Below, piece by piece: positions 52,966 to 61,996 of a stretch of DNA of 64,000 nt. The translations under genes were made by a program, and so were the position numbers. The notes beneath the pieces were generated by a model, which was not told where the DNA came from, made no database searches, and worked only from the letters and a program-made list of their open reading frames with translations. Position 1 is the stretch's first letter; each line of letters starts with the position of its first letter. The DNA is from Pseudomonas caspiana (GTDB lineage Bacteria; Pseudomonadota; Gammaproteobacteria; Pseudomonadales; Pseudomonadaceae): contig NZ_LOHF01000003.1 of assembly GCF_002158995.1 (NCBI RefSeq), forward strand, positions 124,001 to 188,000, in the 5' to 3' direction.

Positions 52966-54882
52966 TCAGGCGTCCAGCTCGGCCCAGCGCTCCAGCAAAC
53001 CGTCCAGTTCGGCCTGACGGTTTTCCAGTTGAGCCAGCACCGCAGCAGTTTGCTCGGCAGGACGCTGGTAGAAGCCAGGTTCGGCCATTTCGGCAGTCAG
53101 AGCAGCAATCTGTGCTTCGGTTTCGTCGATCTGCTCTGGCAACGCCTCAAGCTCACGCTGCAATTTGTAGCTGAGTTTTTTCTTGGCACTCGCCACCGGT
53201 ATTTCCTTGGCTTCAACCGGCACAGCCTCAACCACGGCAGTGGCCAGTTCGGCTTTGCCAGACTTGGAATCAGTGACACCGAGCAGTTTTGGTGAGCCGC
53301 CCTGACGCAGCCAGTCCTGATACCCGCCAACGTACTCGCGGACCTTGCCTTCGCCTTCGAATACCAGGGTGCTGGTCACGACGTTGTCAAGGAATGCCCG
53401 GTCGTGACTCACCATCAGTACGGTGCCCTTGAAGGTCAACAGCACTTCTTCAAGCAGCTCGAGGGTTTCCACGTCCAGATCGTTGGTCGGTTCGTCGAGG
53501 ACCAGCAGGTTGGCTGGCTTGCTGAACAGCTTGGCAAGCAACAGACGTGCACGCTCACCACCTGACAACGCTTTCACCGGTGTACGGGCACGTTGCGGGC
53601 TGAACAGGAAATCGCCCAGGTAGCTCAGTACGTGACGACTCTGGCCATCGATGTCGATGAAGTCGCGACCTTCGGCGACGTTATCGATAACGGTTTTTTC
53701 CAGATCCAGTTGATGACGCAACTGGTCGAAGTACGCAACGTCCAGACGTGTACCGACTTCAACCGAGCCATTGGTTGGCTGCAGGTTATCGAGCATCAGC
53801 TTGAGCAATGTGGTCTTGCCGGTACCGTTGGCACCCAGCAGACCGATGCGGTCTTCGCGCTGCAGGACCATGGAGAAGTCCTTGATCAGCATCGGGCCGC
53901 CCGGGTGAGCGAAGCTGACGTTGTCCAGAACCATGACCTGCTTGCCGGATTTGTCGGCCGTATCCAGCTGGATATTGGCCTTGCCGGTACGCTCACGACG
54001 CTCGCCACGCTCGACGCGCAATGCCTTGAGGGCACGCACACGGCCTTCGTTACGAGTGCGACGCGCCTTGATGCCCTGACGGATCCAGACTTCTTCCTGA
54101 GCCAGGCGCTTGTCGAACAACGCGTTGGCGGTTTCTTCGGCAGCCAGCACGGCTTCCTTGTGAACGAGGAAACTGGCGTAGTCGCCGTTCCAGTCGATCA
54201 GACCGCCACGGTCCAGTTCAAGGATGCGGGTCGCGAGGTTTTGCAGGAAAGAACGGTCGTGCGTGATGAACAGCACGGCGCCCTGGAATTCCTTGAGCGC
54301 GTCTTCCAGCCAGGCAATCGCGCCGATGTCCAGGTGGTTGGTTGGTTCGTCGAGCAGCAGCAGATCCGGCTCGGATACTAGCGCCTGGGCCAGCAACACG
54401 CGACGACGCCAGCCACCGGACAACTCGGCGAGCGTCTTGTCGGCTGGCAATTGCAGGCGACTCAGCGTGCTGTCAACGAGTTGCTGCAAGCGCCAGCCGT
54501 CACGGGCTTCGAGGTCTTGCTGAACGTGCATCAGCTTGTTCAGGTCTTCCTCGGTGACGCAGTTCTGCGCAAGATGGTGATACTCGGCCAGCAAGGCGCC
54601 CACACCGTCCAGGCCTTCGGCCACCACGTCGAACACTGTCCGGTCGTCGGCTACTGGCAATTCCTGGGGCAATTCGCCGATTTTCAGGCCTGGCGCACGC
54701 CAGACTGCACCGTCATCGGGCTTCTGTACGCCTTTGACAAGCTTCAACATGCTGGACTTGCCAGTACCGTTACGACCGATGATGCACACCCGCTCACCAC
54801 GGGCGATCTGCCAGGATACCTTGTCCAACAACGGCATAGCGCCGAACGCAAGGGACACATCGCTGAATTTGAGCAGGGTCAT
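52966..54882 (-). CDS. uup: ABC-F ATPase, Uup-type
   Basis: The 638-residue protein has two ABC domains without membrane segments: Walker A GRNGTGKSS and GANGTGKTT, signatures LSGGWRRRVLLAQAL and LSGGERARLLLAKLF, and Walker B LLLLDEPTNHLD and LLVLDEPTNDLD. A linker and a C-terminal coiled coil (EALPEQIDETEAQIAALTAE) match Uup, a ribosome-linked ABC-F protein that also limits transposon excision. ATG 54882 has GGAGAAGCTC upstream; a longer frame to 54996 lacks support. Confidence 0.92.
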   Translation of the reverse strand: MTLLKFSDVSLAFGAMPLLDKVSWQIARGERVCIIGRNGTGKSSMLKLVKGVQKPDDGAVWRAPGLKIGELPQELPVADDRTVFDVVAEGLDGVGALLAEYHHLAQNCVTEEDLNKLMHVQQDLEARDGWRLQQLVDSTLSRLQLPADKTLAELSGGWRRRVLLAQALVSEPDLLLLDEPTNHLDIGAIAWLEDALKEFQGAVLFITHDRSFLQNLATRILELDRGGLIDWNGDYASFLVHKEAVLAAEETANALFDKRLAQEEVWIRQGIKARRTRNEGRVRALKALRVERGERRERTGKANIQLDTADKSGKQVMVLDNVSFAHPGGPMLIKDFSMVLQREDRIGLLGANGTGKTTLLKLMLDNLQPTNGSVEVGTRLDVAYFDQLRHQLDLEKTVIDNVAEGRDFIDIDGQSRHVLSYLGDFLFSPQRARTPVKALSGGERARLLLAKLFSKPANLLVLDEPTNDLDVETLELLEEVLLTFKGTVLMVSHDRAFLDNVVTSTLVFEGEGKVREYVGGYQDWLRQGGSPKLLGVTDSKSGKAELATAVVEAVPVEAKEIPVASAKKKLSYKLQRELEALPEQIDETEAQIAALTAEMAEPGFYQRPAEQTAAVLAQLENRQAELDGLLERWAELDA

Positions 54883-55097
54883 GAGCTTCTCCAAAAACCG
54901 GGGGCGCATTCTACCTGAGATAGAAGCCATATGTCGGGTTTCAATGACAGGCGCACTGTCTGGAATGCACAACCGCGCGCCTTTAGTCGTCTTCATTTGT
55001 TTCCAGTTGCAAACCCTCGGTCTGCAACGCTTTCAACCGGAGCTGGCAAAAGGCTAAGCTAGCGACACTTTTCACGATTCATCTGCTCGGAAGTCTC

Positions 55098-57026
55098 ATG
55101 CGCAGTCGCTTGTTCAGCCTTTTTTCCTGCATGCTCCTCTCTGCTACTGCGGCTCAAACTGTTTACGCCGCAGATCTCAACCAACAGCGTCAGTATTACG
55201 ATGTGGCCAAAAGCGCTTTGGCCAAAGGCGATACCGGCCCCTATCGGGCCTATGCTGCGGCACTCGCGGATTATCCTCTCGAGCCATATCTGGCTTACGA
55301 CGAGCTCACGGCCCGCCTGAAGACCGCGAGTAATCCGGAGATCGAGAAATTCCTCGCTGAGCACGGCGACCTGCCACAAGCCAACTGGATGAAATTACGC
55401 TGGTTGCGTTGGCTGGCAGAACGGGGCGACTGGGCAACATTCGTCAAGTATTACGATCCGAAGATGAATTTCGTGGAGCTCGACTGCCTGTATGGCCAGT
55501 ATCTGTTAGGCCACGGCAAGAAAGCCGAAGGTTACGCCAGCGCTGAAAAGCTCTGGATGACGGGCAAAAGTTTGCCTGCCGCGTGTGACGGTTTCTTTGC
55601 CCAATGGGCCACTGACGGGCAACTCCCGGAACAGAAACGCTGGCAGCGAGCCAAGCTCGCCGCACAGGCCGGCAACTATCCTTTAGCGACCACGCTGGTT
55701 AACAGCCTCAACAGCCTTGCACCACAGGGCAAGTTGCTGCTGGAAATCGCTAAAAAACCGGAGATGCTCAACAATCCGGCGCAGTTCTCCCCTGTCGACG
55801 AAGCGATGTCCGACGTTGTGGGCCTGGGCCTGCGCCGCCTGGCCAAGCAAGACCCGCAGAAAGCCATGGAAATGCTCGACGGTTATTCGGCAAAGATGCA
55901 CTTCTCCCATGAGGAGCAAGTGCAGATCGCCAAGGAAATCGGCCTGACTCTGGCACGCCGTTACGATGGCCGCGCGCTTGAAGTCATGACCAAGTACGAC
56001 CCGGACCTGCGAGACAACACAGTCACCGAATGGCGTCTGCGCCTGCTGCTGCGCCTCGGTCGCTGGGAAGATGCCTACGAACTCAGCCGTCGCCTGCCCA
56101 AAGACCTGGCCGACACCAATCGCTGGCGTTATTGGGAAGCCCGCTCGCTGGAGCTGGCCCAACCGCACAGCCCGCTGATCCCGGCCCTCTATAAGGACGT
56201 CGCCAAGGAGCGTGACTTCTATGGCTTCCTGGCAGCAGACCGGACGCAGAGTTCTTATCAGATCAACAACAAACCGTTGGTGCTCAGCCAGGCGCTGATC
56301 AACAAGGTTCGCAACACACCGGGTGTACGTCGGGCGCTGGAGTTCCATGCTCGCGGGCAAATCGTCGACGGCCGCCGCGAGTGGTACCACGTCAGCCGAC
56401 ACTTCAATCGTGATGAAATGGTTGCCCAGGCCAAGCTGGCCTACGACTTGAAATGGTACTTCCCGGCCATCCGCACCATCAGCCAGGCGCAGTACTGGGA
56501 CGATCTGGATATCCGCTTCCCAATGGCACACCGCGATACGCTGGTCCGTGAAGCCAAGGTTCGCGGCCTGCACTCAAGCTGGGTGTTTGCGATCACACGG
56601 CAGGAAAGTGCCTTCATGGACGATGCCCGCTCGGGTGTTGGCGCAAGCGGTCTGATGCAATTGATGCCTGCCACCGCCAAGGAAACTGCGCGTAAATTCA
56701 GCATCCCGCTGGCTTCACCGCAGCAAGTGCTGGACCCGGATAAGAATATCCAGCTTGGCGCAGCCTATCTGAGCCAGGTCCACGCCCAATTCAATGGCAA
56801 TCGGGTGCTCGCTTCCGCTGCTTATAACGCAGGCCCCGGGCGCGTCAGGCAGTGGCTCAAAGGTGCCAATCACCTGGCCTTTGATGTTTGGGTAGAAAGC
56901 ATTCCGTTCGACGAAACCCGTCAGTACGTGCAGAACGTCCTGTCCTACTCGGTGATCTACGGCCAGAAGCTCAACTCGCCACAGCCGCTGGTGGACTGGC
57001 ATGAACGGTTCTTTGATGATTTGTAA
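55098..57026 (+). CDS. slt: Soluble lytic murein transglycosylase
   Basis: Slt70-type enzyme that cleaves peptidoglycan to anhydromuropeptides in the periplasm. The 642-residue precursor has a signal peptide (MRSRLFSLFSCMLLSATAAQ), a long superhelical TPR-like U domain, and a C-terminal SLT domain with the catalytic glutamate in ITRQESAFMDDARSGVGASG, then LMQLMPATAKETAR and AAYNAGPGRVRQWL. It feeds the recycling path that includes nagZ. Confidence 0.95.
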   Translation: MRSRLFSLFSCMLLSATAAQTVYAADLNQQRQYYDVAKSALAKGDTGPYRAYAAALADYPLEPYLAYDELTARLKTASNPEIEKFLAEHGDLPQANWMKLRWLRWLAERGDWATFVKYYDPKMNFVELDCLYGQYLLGHGKKAEGYASAEKLWMTGKSLPAACDGFFAQWATDGQLPEQKRWQRAKLAAQAGNYPLATTLVNSLNSLAPQGKLLLEIAKKPEMLNNPAQFSPVDEAMSDVVGLGLRRLAKQDPQKAMEMLDGYSAKMHFSHEEQVQIAKEIGLTLARRYDGRALEVMTKYDPDLRDNTVTEWRLRLLLRLGRWEDAYELSRRLPKDLADTNRWRYWEARSLELAQPHSPLIPALYKDVAKERDFYGFLAADRTQSSYQINNKPLVLSQALINKVRNTPGVRRALEFHARGQIVDGRREWYHVSRHFNRDEMVAQAKLAYDLKWYFPAIRTISQAQYWDDLDIRFPMAHRDTLVREAKVRGLHSSWVFAITRQESAFMDDARSGVGASGLMQLMPATAKETARKFSIPLASPQQVLDPDKNIQLGAAYLSQVHAQFNGNRVLASAAYNAGPGRVRQWLKGANHLAFDVWVESIPFDETRQYVQNVLSYSVIYGQKLNSPQPLVDWHERFFDDL

Positions 57027-57045
57027 GTAACCGACGCAATGCCCG

Positions 57046-57078
57046 ATGCCAGTCAGCTCACCCTGACTGGCATTTTTG
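57046..57078 (+). terminator. slt intrinsic terminator
   Basis: ATGCCAGTCAG, loop CTCACC, CTGACTGGCAT and TTTTTG form a perfect stem 20 bases past the slt stop. Confidence 0.92.
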
Positions 57079-57431
57079 TTTGCAGCGCCGGACTTCATTG
57101 CGCTGCAACAAAAGGCTGATCAACTGGGGATTGTTTTCTGGCTCGCCAGCTTCCTGCATATCCAGAACCCGCACCGAACCTGTAGGAGCTGACGAGCAGC
57201 GCGAGGCCGCGATGGCGGTGGATCAGACAGGACGCTTTCGCGGCCTCGTGGTGCTCGTCAGCTCCTACAGAAATAACGGCATTCAGCTAGCTTCCGGTAA
57301 CGACATCAACAGTCACAGAACGACGCAGCACTTGCCGGGTGAATAAGAGGCTGCTAAAGCTCTGCATCAGGTTTTGCAGGCAATGATCGACCGGATCACC
57401 AATGATCACAAAAAGAAGGATTATCGACACC
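57079..57431. other. slt-glpQ intergenic region
   Basis: After the terminator the region contains a REPIN (57180-57270) and then about 160 bases upstream of glpQ that must hold its promoter. I looked for a Pho box before glpQ and found no convincing pair of direct repeats. Confidence 0.5.
57180..57270. repeat. REPIN, CGAGGCCGCGAT type
   Basis: CTGTAGGAGCTGACGAGCAG at 57180 faces GTGCTCGTCAGCTCCTACAG ending at 57270. The interior GGCGGTGGATCAGACAGGAC is shared with the copy at 16289. Confidence 0.88.
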
Positions 57432-58589
57432 ATGCTGAAAGGAATTTCAAAAACGCTGCTCCTCAAGACGCCCTTGAGCAGCCTTCTGACCGGCAGCATG
57501 CTGGCGGGCTTGATGATAGCCTCAGCACCAGCAATCTCGGCCGAAGCGCCGGGCAAAGCGCTGAGCGCAAAAATCGGCTTGCCGTGGCCCGCAGTGATTG
57601 CCCATCGCGGCGCTTCCTATGACGCCCCGGAAGAAACCATCCCTGCGTACACAGTGGCTCGGGACCTGGGCGCGGACTATCTGGAAATGGATATTCAGCG
57701 CACCAAGGATGGTGTATTGATCGCACTGCACGATGACACCCTGGAGCGCACGACCAACATCGCGCAAGTCTTTCCCAAGCGAGTCAAAGACCCGCTGAAC
57801 ACCTTCACTCTGGATGAAGTAAAGCAGCTTGATGCGGGCAGCTGGTTCAACAAGGCTCACCCGGACCGCGCGCGGGAAGCCTACACAGGCCTGCAGATTC
57901 TGACGCTGGAAGAAGTGATCGATATCGCTGAAGGCGGCAAGAACAAGCCAGGCCTGTACATCGAAACCAAAGCGCCGAGCCAGTTTCCCGGTATCGAAGC
58001 GGACCTCAAAAAAGTGCTCGCCAAGCGCGGCTGGCTCAACACCCGCCCCGCCGCTGCCCCAGGTTACGTAAACGTCGCGCAAATGCCCGGCCGTGTGGTT
58101 CTGCAAACCTTCGAGAAACCAAGCCTGGTGCTGTTGCAGAAAGAAATGCCGCAGGTGCCGAAGGTACTGTTGCTGTGGATTGGCAAAGGCTCTATCGAAC
58201 CCGAATCCGATGTCACCTTCGCAGACTCAGGCGCTAAAGACAAAGCCACTTACTATGGCGCTCAGAAGCCGAAAACCCAGGAAGAGTTCGTCGCCTGGGT
58301 TGATTGGGCCAAGGCGCACGGCGCAATCGGTACCGGTCCTTCAGCGAAGCTCACTAACGGTGGCGATCAGAGCTACATGGACCTGGTCAAGCCGTGGATG
58401 AACAACGTAACTCATGAGAAAGGCATGGTTGTGCATCCCTACACCGTAGATGACGAAGTTGACTTCAAACAAATCAGCCAGGACGGCGTCGATGGTTTCT
58501 TCACCAATCGCACTTCGGAATTGCTGAAGTTCTACGGTCGCCCAGCCAAAGAAAGCATGGAAAACATCCTCAAGCGCAACGGCTACTGA
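57432..58589 (+). CDS. glpQ: Periplasmic glycerophosphodiester phosphodiesterase GlpQ
   Basis: The 385-residue enzyme releases glycerol 3-phosphate from phospholipid head groups outside the inner membrane. A signal peptide ends near residue 36 (LMIASAPAISAEAPG). Catalytic motifs: VIAHRGASYDAPEETIPAYT and EMDIQRTKDGVLIALHDDTL. It differs from the cytosolic ugpQ-type gene at 26.7 kb. Start ATG 57432 is chosen for the signal; an ATG 30 bases upstream would add MITKRRIIDT. Confidence 0.93.
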   Translation: MLKGISKTLLLKTPLSSLLTGSMLAGLMIASAPAISAEAPGKALSAKIGLPWPAVIAHRGASYDAPEETIPAYTVARDLGADYLEMDIQRTKDGVLIALHDDTLERTTNIAQVFPKRVKDPLNTFTLDEVKQLDAGSWFNKAHPDRAREAYTGLQILTLEEVIDIAEGGKNKPGLYIETKAPSQFPGIEADLKKVLAKRGWLNTRPAAAPGYVNVAQMPGRVVLQTFEKPSLVLLQKEMPQVPKVLLLWIGKGSIEPESDVTFADSGAKDKATYYGAQKPKTQEEFVAWVDWAKAHGAIGTGPSAKLTNGGDQSYMDLVKPWMNNVTHEKGMVVHPYTVDDEVDFKQISQDGVDGFFTNRTSELLKFYGRPAKESMENILKRNGY

Positions 58590-58608
58590 TAAGCCACACA
58601 GCTCCTAC

Positions 58609-59625
58609 TCAAGAGCTTTCGCGCACCACCAGCTCAAACCCCAGGTCCACCTGGGGTTTCTGCGCGACACCATCGATCAGGCCCAACAACAGTTGCGCGG
58701 CGCGCTGCCCGACCTCCTGCCGCGGCGTAGCGATAGAGGTCAGACGCGGCACCATGTGCGCCGATCCGGGCAGATCATTGAAACCCACCAGAGACACTTG
58801 CTGCGGAATACTGATACCGCGACGCAAGGCCTCCAGCGCTGCGCCTTGCGCAAGGTCATCGTTGCAGAAAAACACCCCGTCTACATCCGGGTGCTCCGTC
58901 ATCAACTGCATGAACAACTCGGCACCCAGCGCGATTGACGAAGGCTGCGGCGTCATTACCTGCAAGGTCGGATCGTAGAGGCCTCGCTCCTCCAGGACCT
59001 GACGAAACCCCTCGCCACGCTGCATGACACGCGGGTCGAGTTGGGCTGCGATGTACGCCAGTCGTTTACGGCCGCGCCCCAAAAGATGCCGTGCCGCCTC
59101 CGCGCCCGCCAGGGCCTGCGAAAAACCTACACAGTAAGCCGCGCGCAGGGGATCCAGCTCCATCATGTGCACACAGGGCACACCGCTCGCGACCAGCAGC
59201 TGACGCAAAGCCGGAGTGTGATCAAAGCCGGTGAGCAGCAACCCTCGCGGCCTGTTTACCAAGTGGTTGCGCAGCAGGTTCTCTTCTTCTTCCGGAGAGT
59301 AATGGTAATTGCCGATCACGACGTCCAGACCTCGTGGGCGCAGGACGTTCTGAATCGCTTCCAGCGTTTCGATAAACAACTGGTTCGACAGCGACGGCAC
59401 CAGCACCACGACGGTCTGGCTTTGCGAAGACGCCAGAGCCCGCGCTGCCGGATTGGCGACATAGCCCAGTGCAAGCGCCGCGGCGCGAACTCTTTCTACG
59501 GACTCGGGGGCAACGGTACTGACTCCGCGCAACGCGCGGGAAGCGGTAATGGGCGAAACGCCAGCCTGGCGTGCAACTTCGTTGAGGGTCGGACGGCCAG
59601 TAGAGCGGGAACCAATGCGTGTCAT
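58609..59625 (-). CDS. gntR: LacI-family gluconate repressor GntR
   Basis: The 338-residue repressor starts at 59625 (MTRIGSRSTGRPTLNEVARQ). The helix-turn-helix is TLNEVARQAGVSPITASRAL, then the hinge helix (ANPAARALAS), and a periplasmic-binding-type domain follows. It is divergent from gntK and controls the gluconate genes through AGACAGCGCTGTCT sites (see operator entry). A 24-residue upstream extension has no ribosome site. Ligand gluconate or 6-phosphogluconate by analogy. Confidence 0.92.
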   Translation of the reverse strand: MTRIGSRSTGRPTLNEVARQAGVSPITASRALRGVSTVAPESVERVRAAALALGYVANPAARALASSQSQTVVVLVPSLSNQLFIETLEAIQNVLRPRGLDVVIGNYHYSPEEEENLLRNHLVNRPRGLLLTGFDHTPALRQLLVASGVPCVHMMELDPLRAAYCVGFSQALAGAEAARHLLGRGRKRLAYIAAQLDPRVMQRGEGFRQVLEERGLYDPTLQVMTPQPSSIALGAELFMQLMTEHPDVDGVFFCNDDLAQGAALEALRRGISIPQQVSLVGFNDLPGSAHMVPRLTSIATPRQEVGQRAAQLLLGLIDGVAQKPQVDLGFELVVRESS

Positions 59626-59695
59626 GCGTTGCCAACTACATAAGGATGAGCAGGCAGACCGCGTGAGAACGTAGCGAGCGATGACAAGACAAGGC

Positions 59696-59754
59696 AAAAA
59701 CAGTCGAAAAAGTGAAGTCCAGGTGTTCTAAATGAGCATTTTTCGACTGTTTTT
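59696..59754. repeat. AAAAACAGTCGAAAAA inverted repeat, 27-base centre
   Basis: AAAAACAGTCGAAAAA (59696-59711) and TTTTTCGACTGTTTTT (59739-59754) are perfect inverted repeats. The design is unlike the REPINs; the surrounding GTAGCGAGCGATGACAAG also has a repeat-like feel. It may be a copy of another Pseudomonas intergenic repeat. Confidence 0.75.
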
Positions 59755-59827
59755 AACATCGGGTTGTCGAGCGCAGTAGTTATCACGCTATCTGCAAGGG
59801 GTTGCCAAAGGCATCTAATGGGCTCTA

Positions 59828-59841
59828 AGGTAGCGCTGTCT
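59828..59841. promoter_or_regulatory. GntR operator 1, imperfect
   Basis: AGGTAGCGCTGTCT is imperfect compared with site 2. The left half contains AAGGTAGCGCT, which matches a GntR target half-site I recall from P. aeruginosa (AAG-N-TAGCGCT). Confidence 0.6.
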
Positions 59842-59967
59842 CATCGACCCTGCCAATGCTTTCAGTCATTTTATTGACTTGGAGTAACGTCCGATGATGA
59901 CCGATGCATTCAAAACAATGACAAGAACTGGACCCAGCTCTTGCTGTTCTTATGTTCTAGCCGACAA

Positions 59968-59981
59968 AGACAGCGCTGTCT
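59968..59981. promoter_or_regulatory. GntR operator 2, perfect palindrome
   Basis: AGACAGCGCTGTCT is a perfect 14-base palindrome, 20 bases before the gntK start. It is placed to block transcription or early translation of gntK. Confidence 0.85.
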
Positions 59982-60000
59982 CCAGCTAAGGTGGCCTACT

Positions 60001-60531
60001 GTGACAACTGCGAACTCTGCTATTTCCGCTTTGGTGATCATGGGCGTTTCGGGCTGCGGCAAAAGTGTCGTAGGTGCTGAAATCGCTGGCAAAAGCGGAG
60101 GCCGCTTGATCGAAGGCGACGCCTTCCACCCTCCCGCAAACATCAAGAAGATGAGCGACGGCCACCCTCTCAACGACGAGGACCGTGCTGGCTGGCTGGA
60201 AACGCTGGGCCAGGAGATGGCCAAAGCCCTGAGCAATGGCGAACGTCCAGTCCTGACCTGCTCCTCCCTCAAACTCATTTATCGCGAACGCCTGCGTAAA
60301 GCTGTGCCTGGTCTAGGCTTTGTATTTCTGGAGTTGACCAAGGAGATGGCGGTAGAACGTTGCTCCCACCGCCCGGGTCACTTCATGCCAGCCAGTCTGG
60401 TCGACAGTCAGTTCGCAACGCTCGAGCCGCCGTATGGCGAGGACAAAACGCTTGTGGTTGATGCTGGCCAGTCAGTCGACGACATCAGCACTCAAGCGGC
60501 GAACTGGTGGAAAGCGTCCATAGCCAGCTAA
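60001..60531 (+). CDS. gntK: Gluconokinase
   Basis: Gluconokinase phosphorylates gluconate to 6-phosphogluconate for the Entner-Doudoroff pathway. The 176-residue protein has the P-loop GVSGCGKS (residues 15-22), GDAFHPPANIKKMSDGHPLN for substrate binding, and FVFLELTKEMAVERCSHRPG near the lid. The start is GTG 60001 with AAGGTGG upstream; a longer frame to 59941 overlaps the operator. Confidence 0.93.
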   Translation: MTTANSAISALVIMGVSGCGKSVVGAEIAGKSGGRLIEGDAFHPPANIKKMSDGHPLNDEDRAGWLETLGQEMAKALSNGERPVLTCSSLKLIYRERLRKAVPGLGFVFLELTKEMAVERCSHRPGHFMPASLVDSQFATLEPPYGEDKTLVVDAGQSVDDISTQAANWWKASIAS

Positions 60532-60545
60532 AGGCGTGAGCGCGA

Positions 60546-60561
60546 AAGACAGCGCTGTCTT
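60546..60561. promoter_or_regulatory. GntR operator 3, before gntP
   Basis: AAGACAGCGCTGTCTT is a perfect 16-base palindrome, 82 bases before the gntP start and 14 bases after the gntK stop. It implies that gntP has its own regulated promoter in addition to readthrough from gntK. Confidence 0.85.
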
Positions 60562-60643
60562 GCATAGAAATGTGCTGAAAATAGTGGAACGACAGCGTTT
60601 AGCCGTAGCTCCATAAACAATAAAGATAACCGGAGAGACATCC

Positions 60644-61996
60644 ATGTTCGGTATGACACACGAGACGTACCTGTTGGTCGACGCGGTGGTTACGATCATC
60701 GGCCTGATCCTGCTGATCACCAAATTCAAGGTTCACCCCTTCGTCGCGTTGACGATTGCCGCAGGCTTCCTTGGTCTGACGTCCGGCATGCCGGTGGACA
60801 AGGTCATGAAAGCATTTCAGGACGGCTTCGGCGGCGTGCTGGGCTTCGTCGGCATTATCCTCGGCCTGGGCACCATGCTCGGCAAACTGATGGCGGACTC
60901 CGGTGGTGCCGATCAGATCGCACAAACGCTGATCCGCTCGTTCGGTAAACAGCGCGTGCATTGGGCAATGATGTTTGCCGCCTTTCTGGTCGGCATCCCA
61001 TTGTTCTTCGAAATCGGCTTCGTGCTGCTGATTCCGTTGGTCTACATCGTTGCTCGTCGTACCGGCGTGTCCATCGTCAAGATCGGCATCCCGCTGCTGG
61101 CCGGTCTGTCCGCCGTTCACGGCCTGGTTCCGCCACACCCGGGCCCACTGCTGGCCATCGGGATCTTTGGTGCTGACATCGGCAAGACTATTTTCTACGG
61201 TCTGTTGGTTGCGCTGCCTACTGCAATTATTGCAGGCCCTATCTACGGCAAATGGATTTCCAAATACGTACCGGGCACCCCTTCGCAGGAGTTGATGGAG
61301 CAGATTGGCAAAGAGTCGACCGCGAGCAACCTGCCAAGTTTTGGCATCACGCTGGTGACTATTCTGCTGCCGGTGTTCCTGATGCTGCTCAAGACCTTCG
61401 CTGATGTCGTACTGCCTGAAGGCAATACTTTCCGCATCTGGATGGACTTCATCGGTCACCCGATCACTGCCCTGCTCGCGGCGTTGCTGTTGGCGTTTTA
61501 CACCTTCGGTACCGCTCGTGGTTTTGATCGCACGAAAATCATGAAGTTGCTGGATCAGAGCCTGACGCCAGTGGCTGCTATCGTACTGATCGTGGGTGCA
61601 GGCGGTGGCTTCAAGCAAATGCTGGTCGCAAGCGGTGTGGGCGACTTGATCGGCCACATGGCGGTGCAGGCGCAGATCAACCCGATCATGCTGGCCTGGC
61701 TGGTAGCGGCGGTGATTCGTATTGCGACGGGCTCGGCGACGGTGGCTACCATTACCGGTGCGGGCATTGTGGCACCAGTGATTGGTCTGATCCCGGGCGT
61801 TAACCGTGAGTTGCTGGTGTTGGCCACGGGTGCCGGGTCGTTGATTCTGTCCCACGTGAACGATGCCGGTTTCTGGCTGGTGAAGCAGTATTTCAATATG
61901 ACTGTGGCCGAGACGTTCAAGACCTGGACGGTGATGGAAACCATTCTGTCGGTGGTCGGTTTGATCTTCATCATGTTGTTGTCGATGGTGATTTGA
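60644..61996 (+). CDS. gntP: Gluconate permease (GntP family)
   Basis: The 450-residue proton symporter of the GntP/GntT family has about 12-14 membrane helices, including TIAAGFLGLTSGMPVDKV, AGLSAVHGLVPPHPGPLLAI (family signature) and ATGSATVATITGAGIVAPVI. It brings gluconate in for gntK. The hairpin GGCCGG...CCGGCC at 62015-62035 follows, without a good U run. Confidence 0.94.
   Translation: MFGMTHETYLLVDAVVTIIGLILLITKFKVHPFVALTIAAGFLGLTSGMPVDKVMKAFQDGFGGVLGFVGIILGLGTMLGKLMADSGGADQIAQTLIRSFGKQRVHWAMMFAAFLVGIPLFFEIGFVLLIPLVYIVARRTGVSIVKIGIPLLAGLSAVHGLVPPHPGPLLAIGIFGADIGKTIFYGLLVALPTAIIAGPIYGKWISKYVPGTPSQELMEQIGKESTASNLPSFGITLVTILLPVFLMLLKTFADVVLPEGNTFRIWMDFIGHPITALLAALLLAFYTFGTARGFDRTKIMKLLDQSLTPVAAIVLIVGAGGGFKQMLVASGVGDLIGHMAVQAQINPIMLAWLVAAVIRIATGSATVATITGAGIVAPVIGLIPGVNRELLVLATGAGSLILSHVNDAGFWLVKQYFNMTVAETFKTWTVMETILSVVGLIFIMLLSMVI

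Larger units (their letters stand above)
59626..60000. other. gntR-gntK divergent control region
   Basis: About 375 bases hold two GntR-type palindromes (59828-59841 and 59968-59981) and, nearer to gntR, a 16-base inverted repeat (59696-59711 and 59739-59754) of different design. Promoters for both genes must be here. Confidence 0.75.

Noticed and set aside
57271..57431. A Pho box upstream of glpQ
   Set aside because: I found no convincing pair of direct CTGTCAT-type repeats at the right spacing, though glpQ is phosphate-controlled in relatives.
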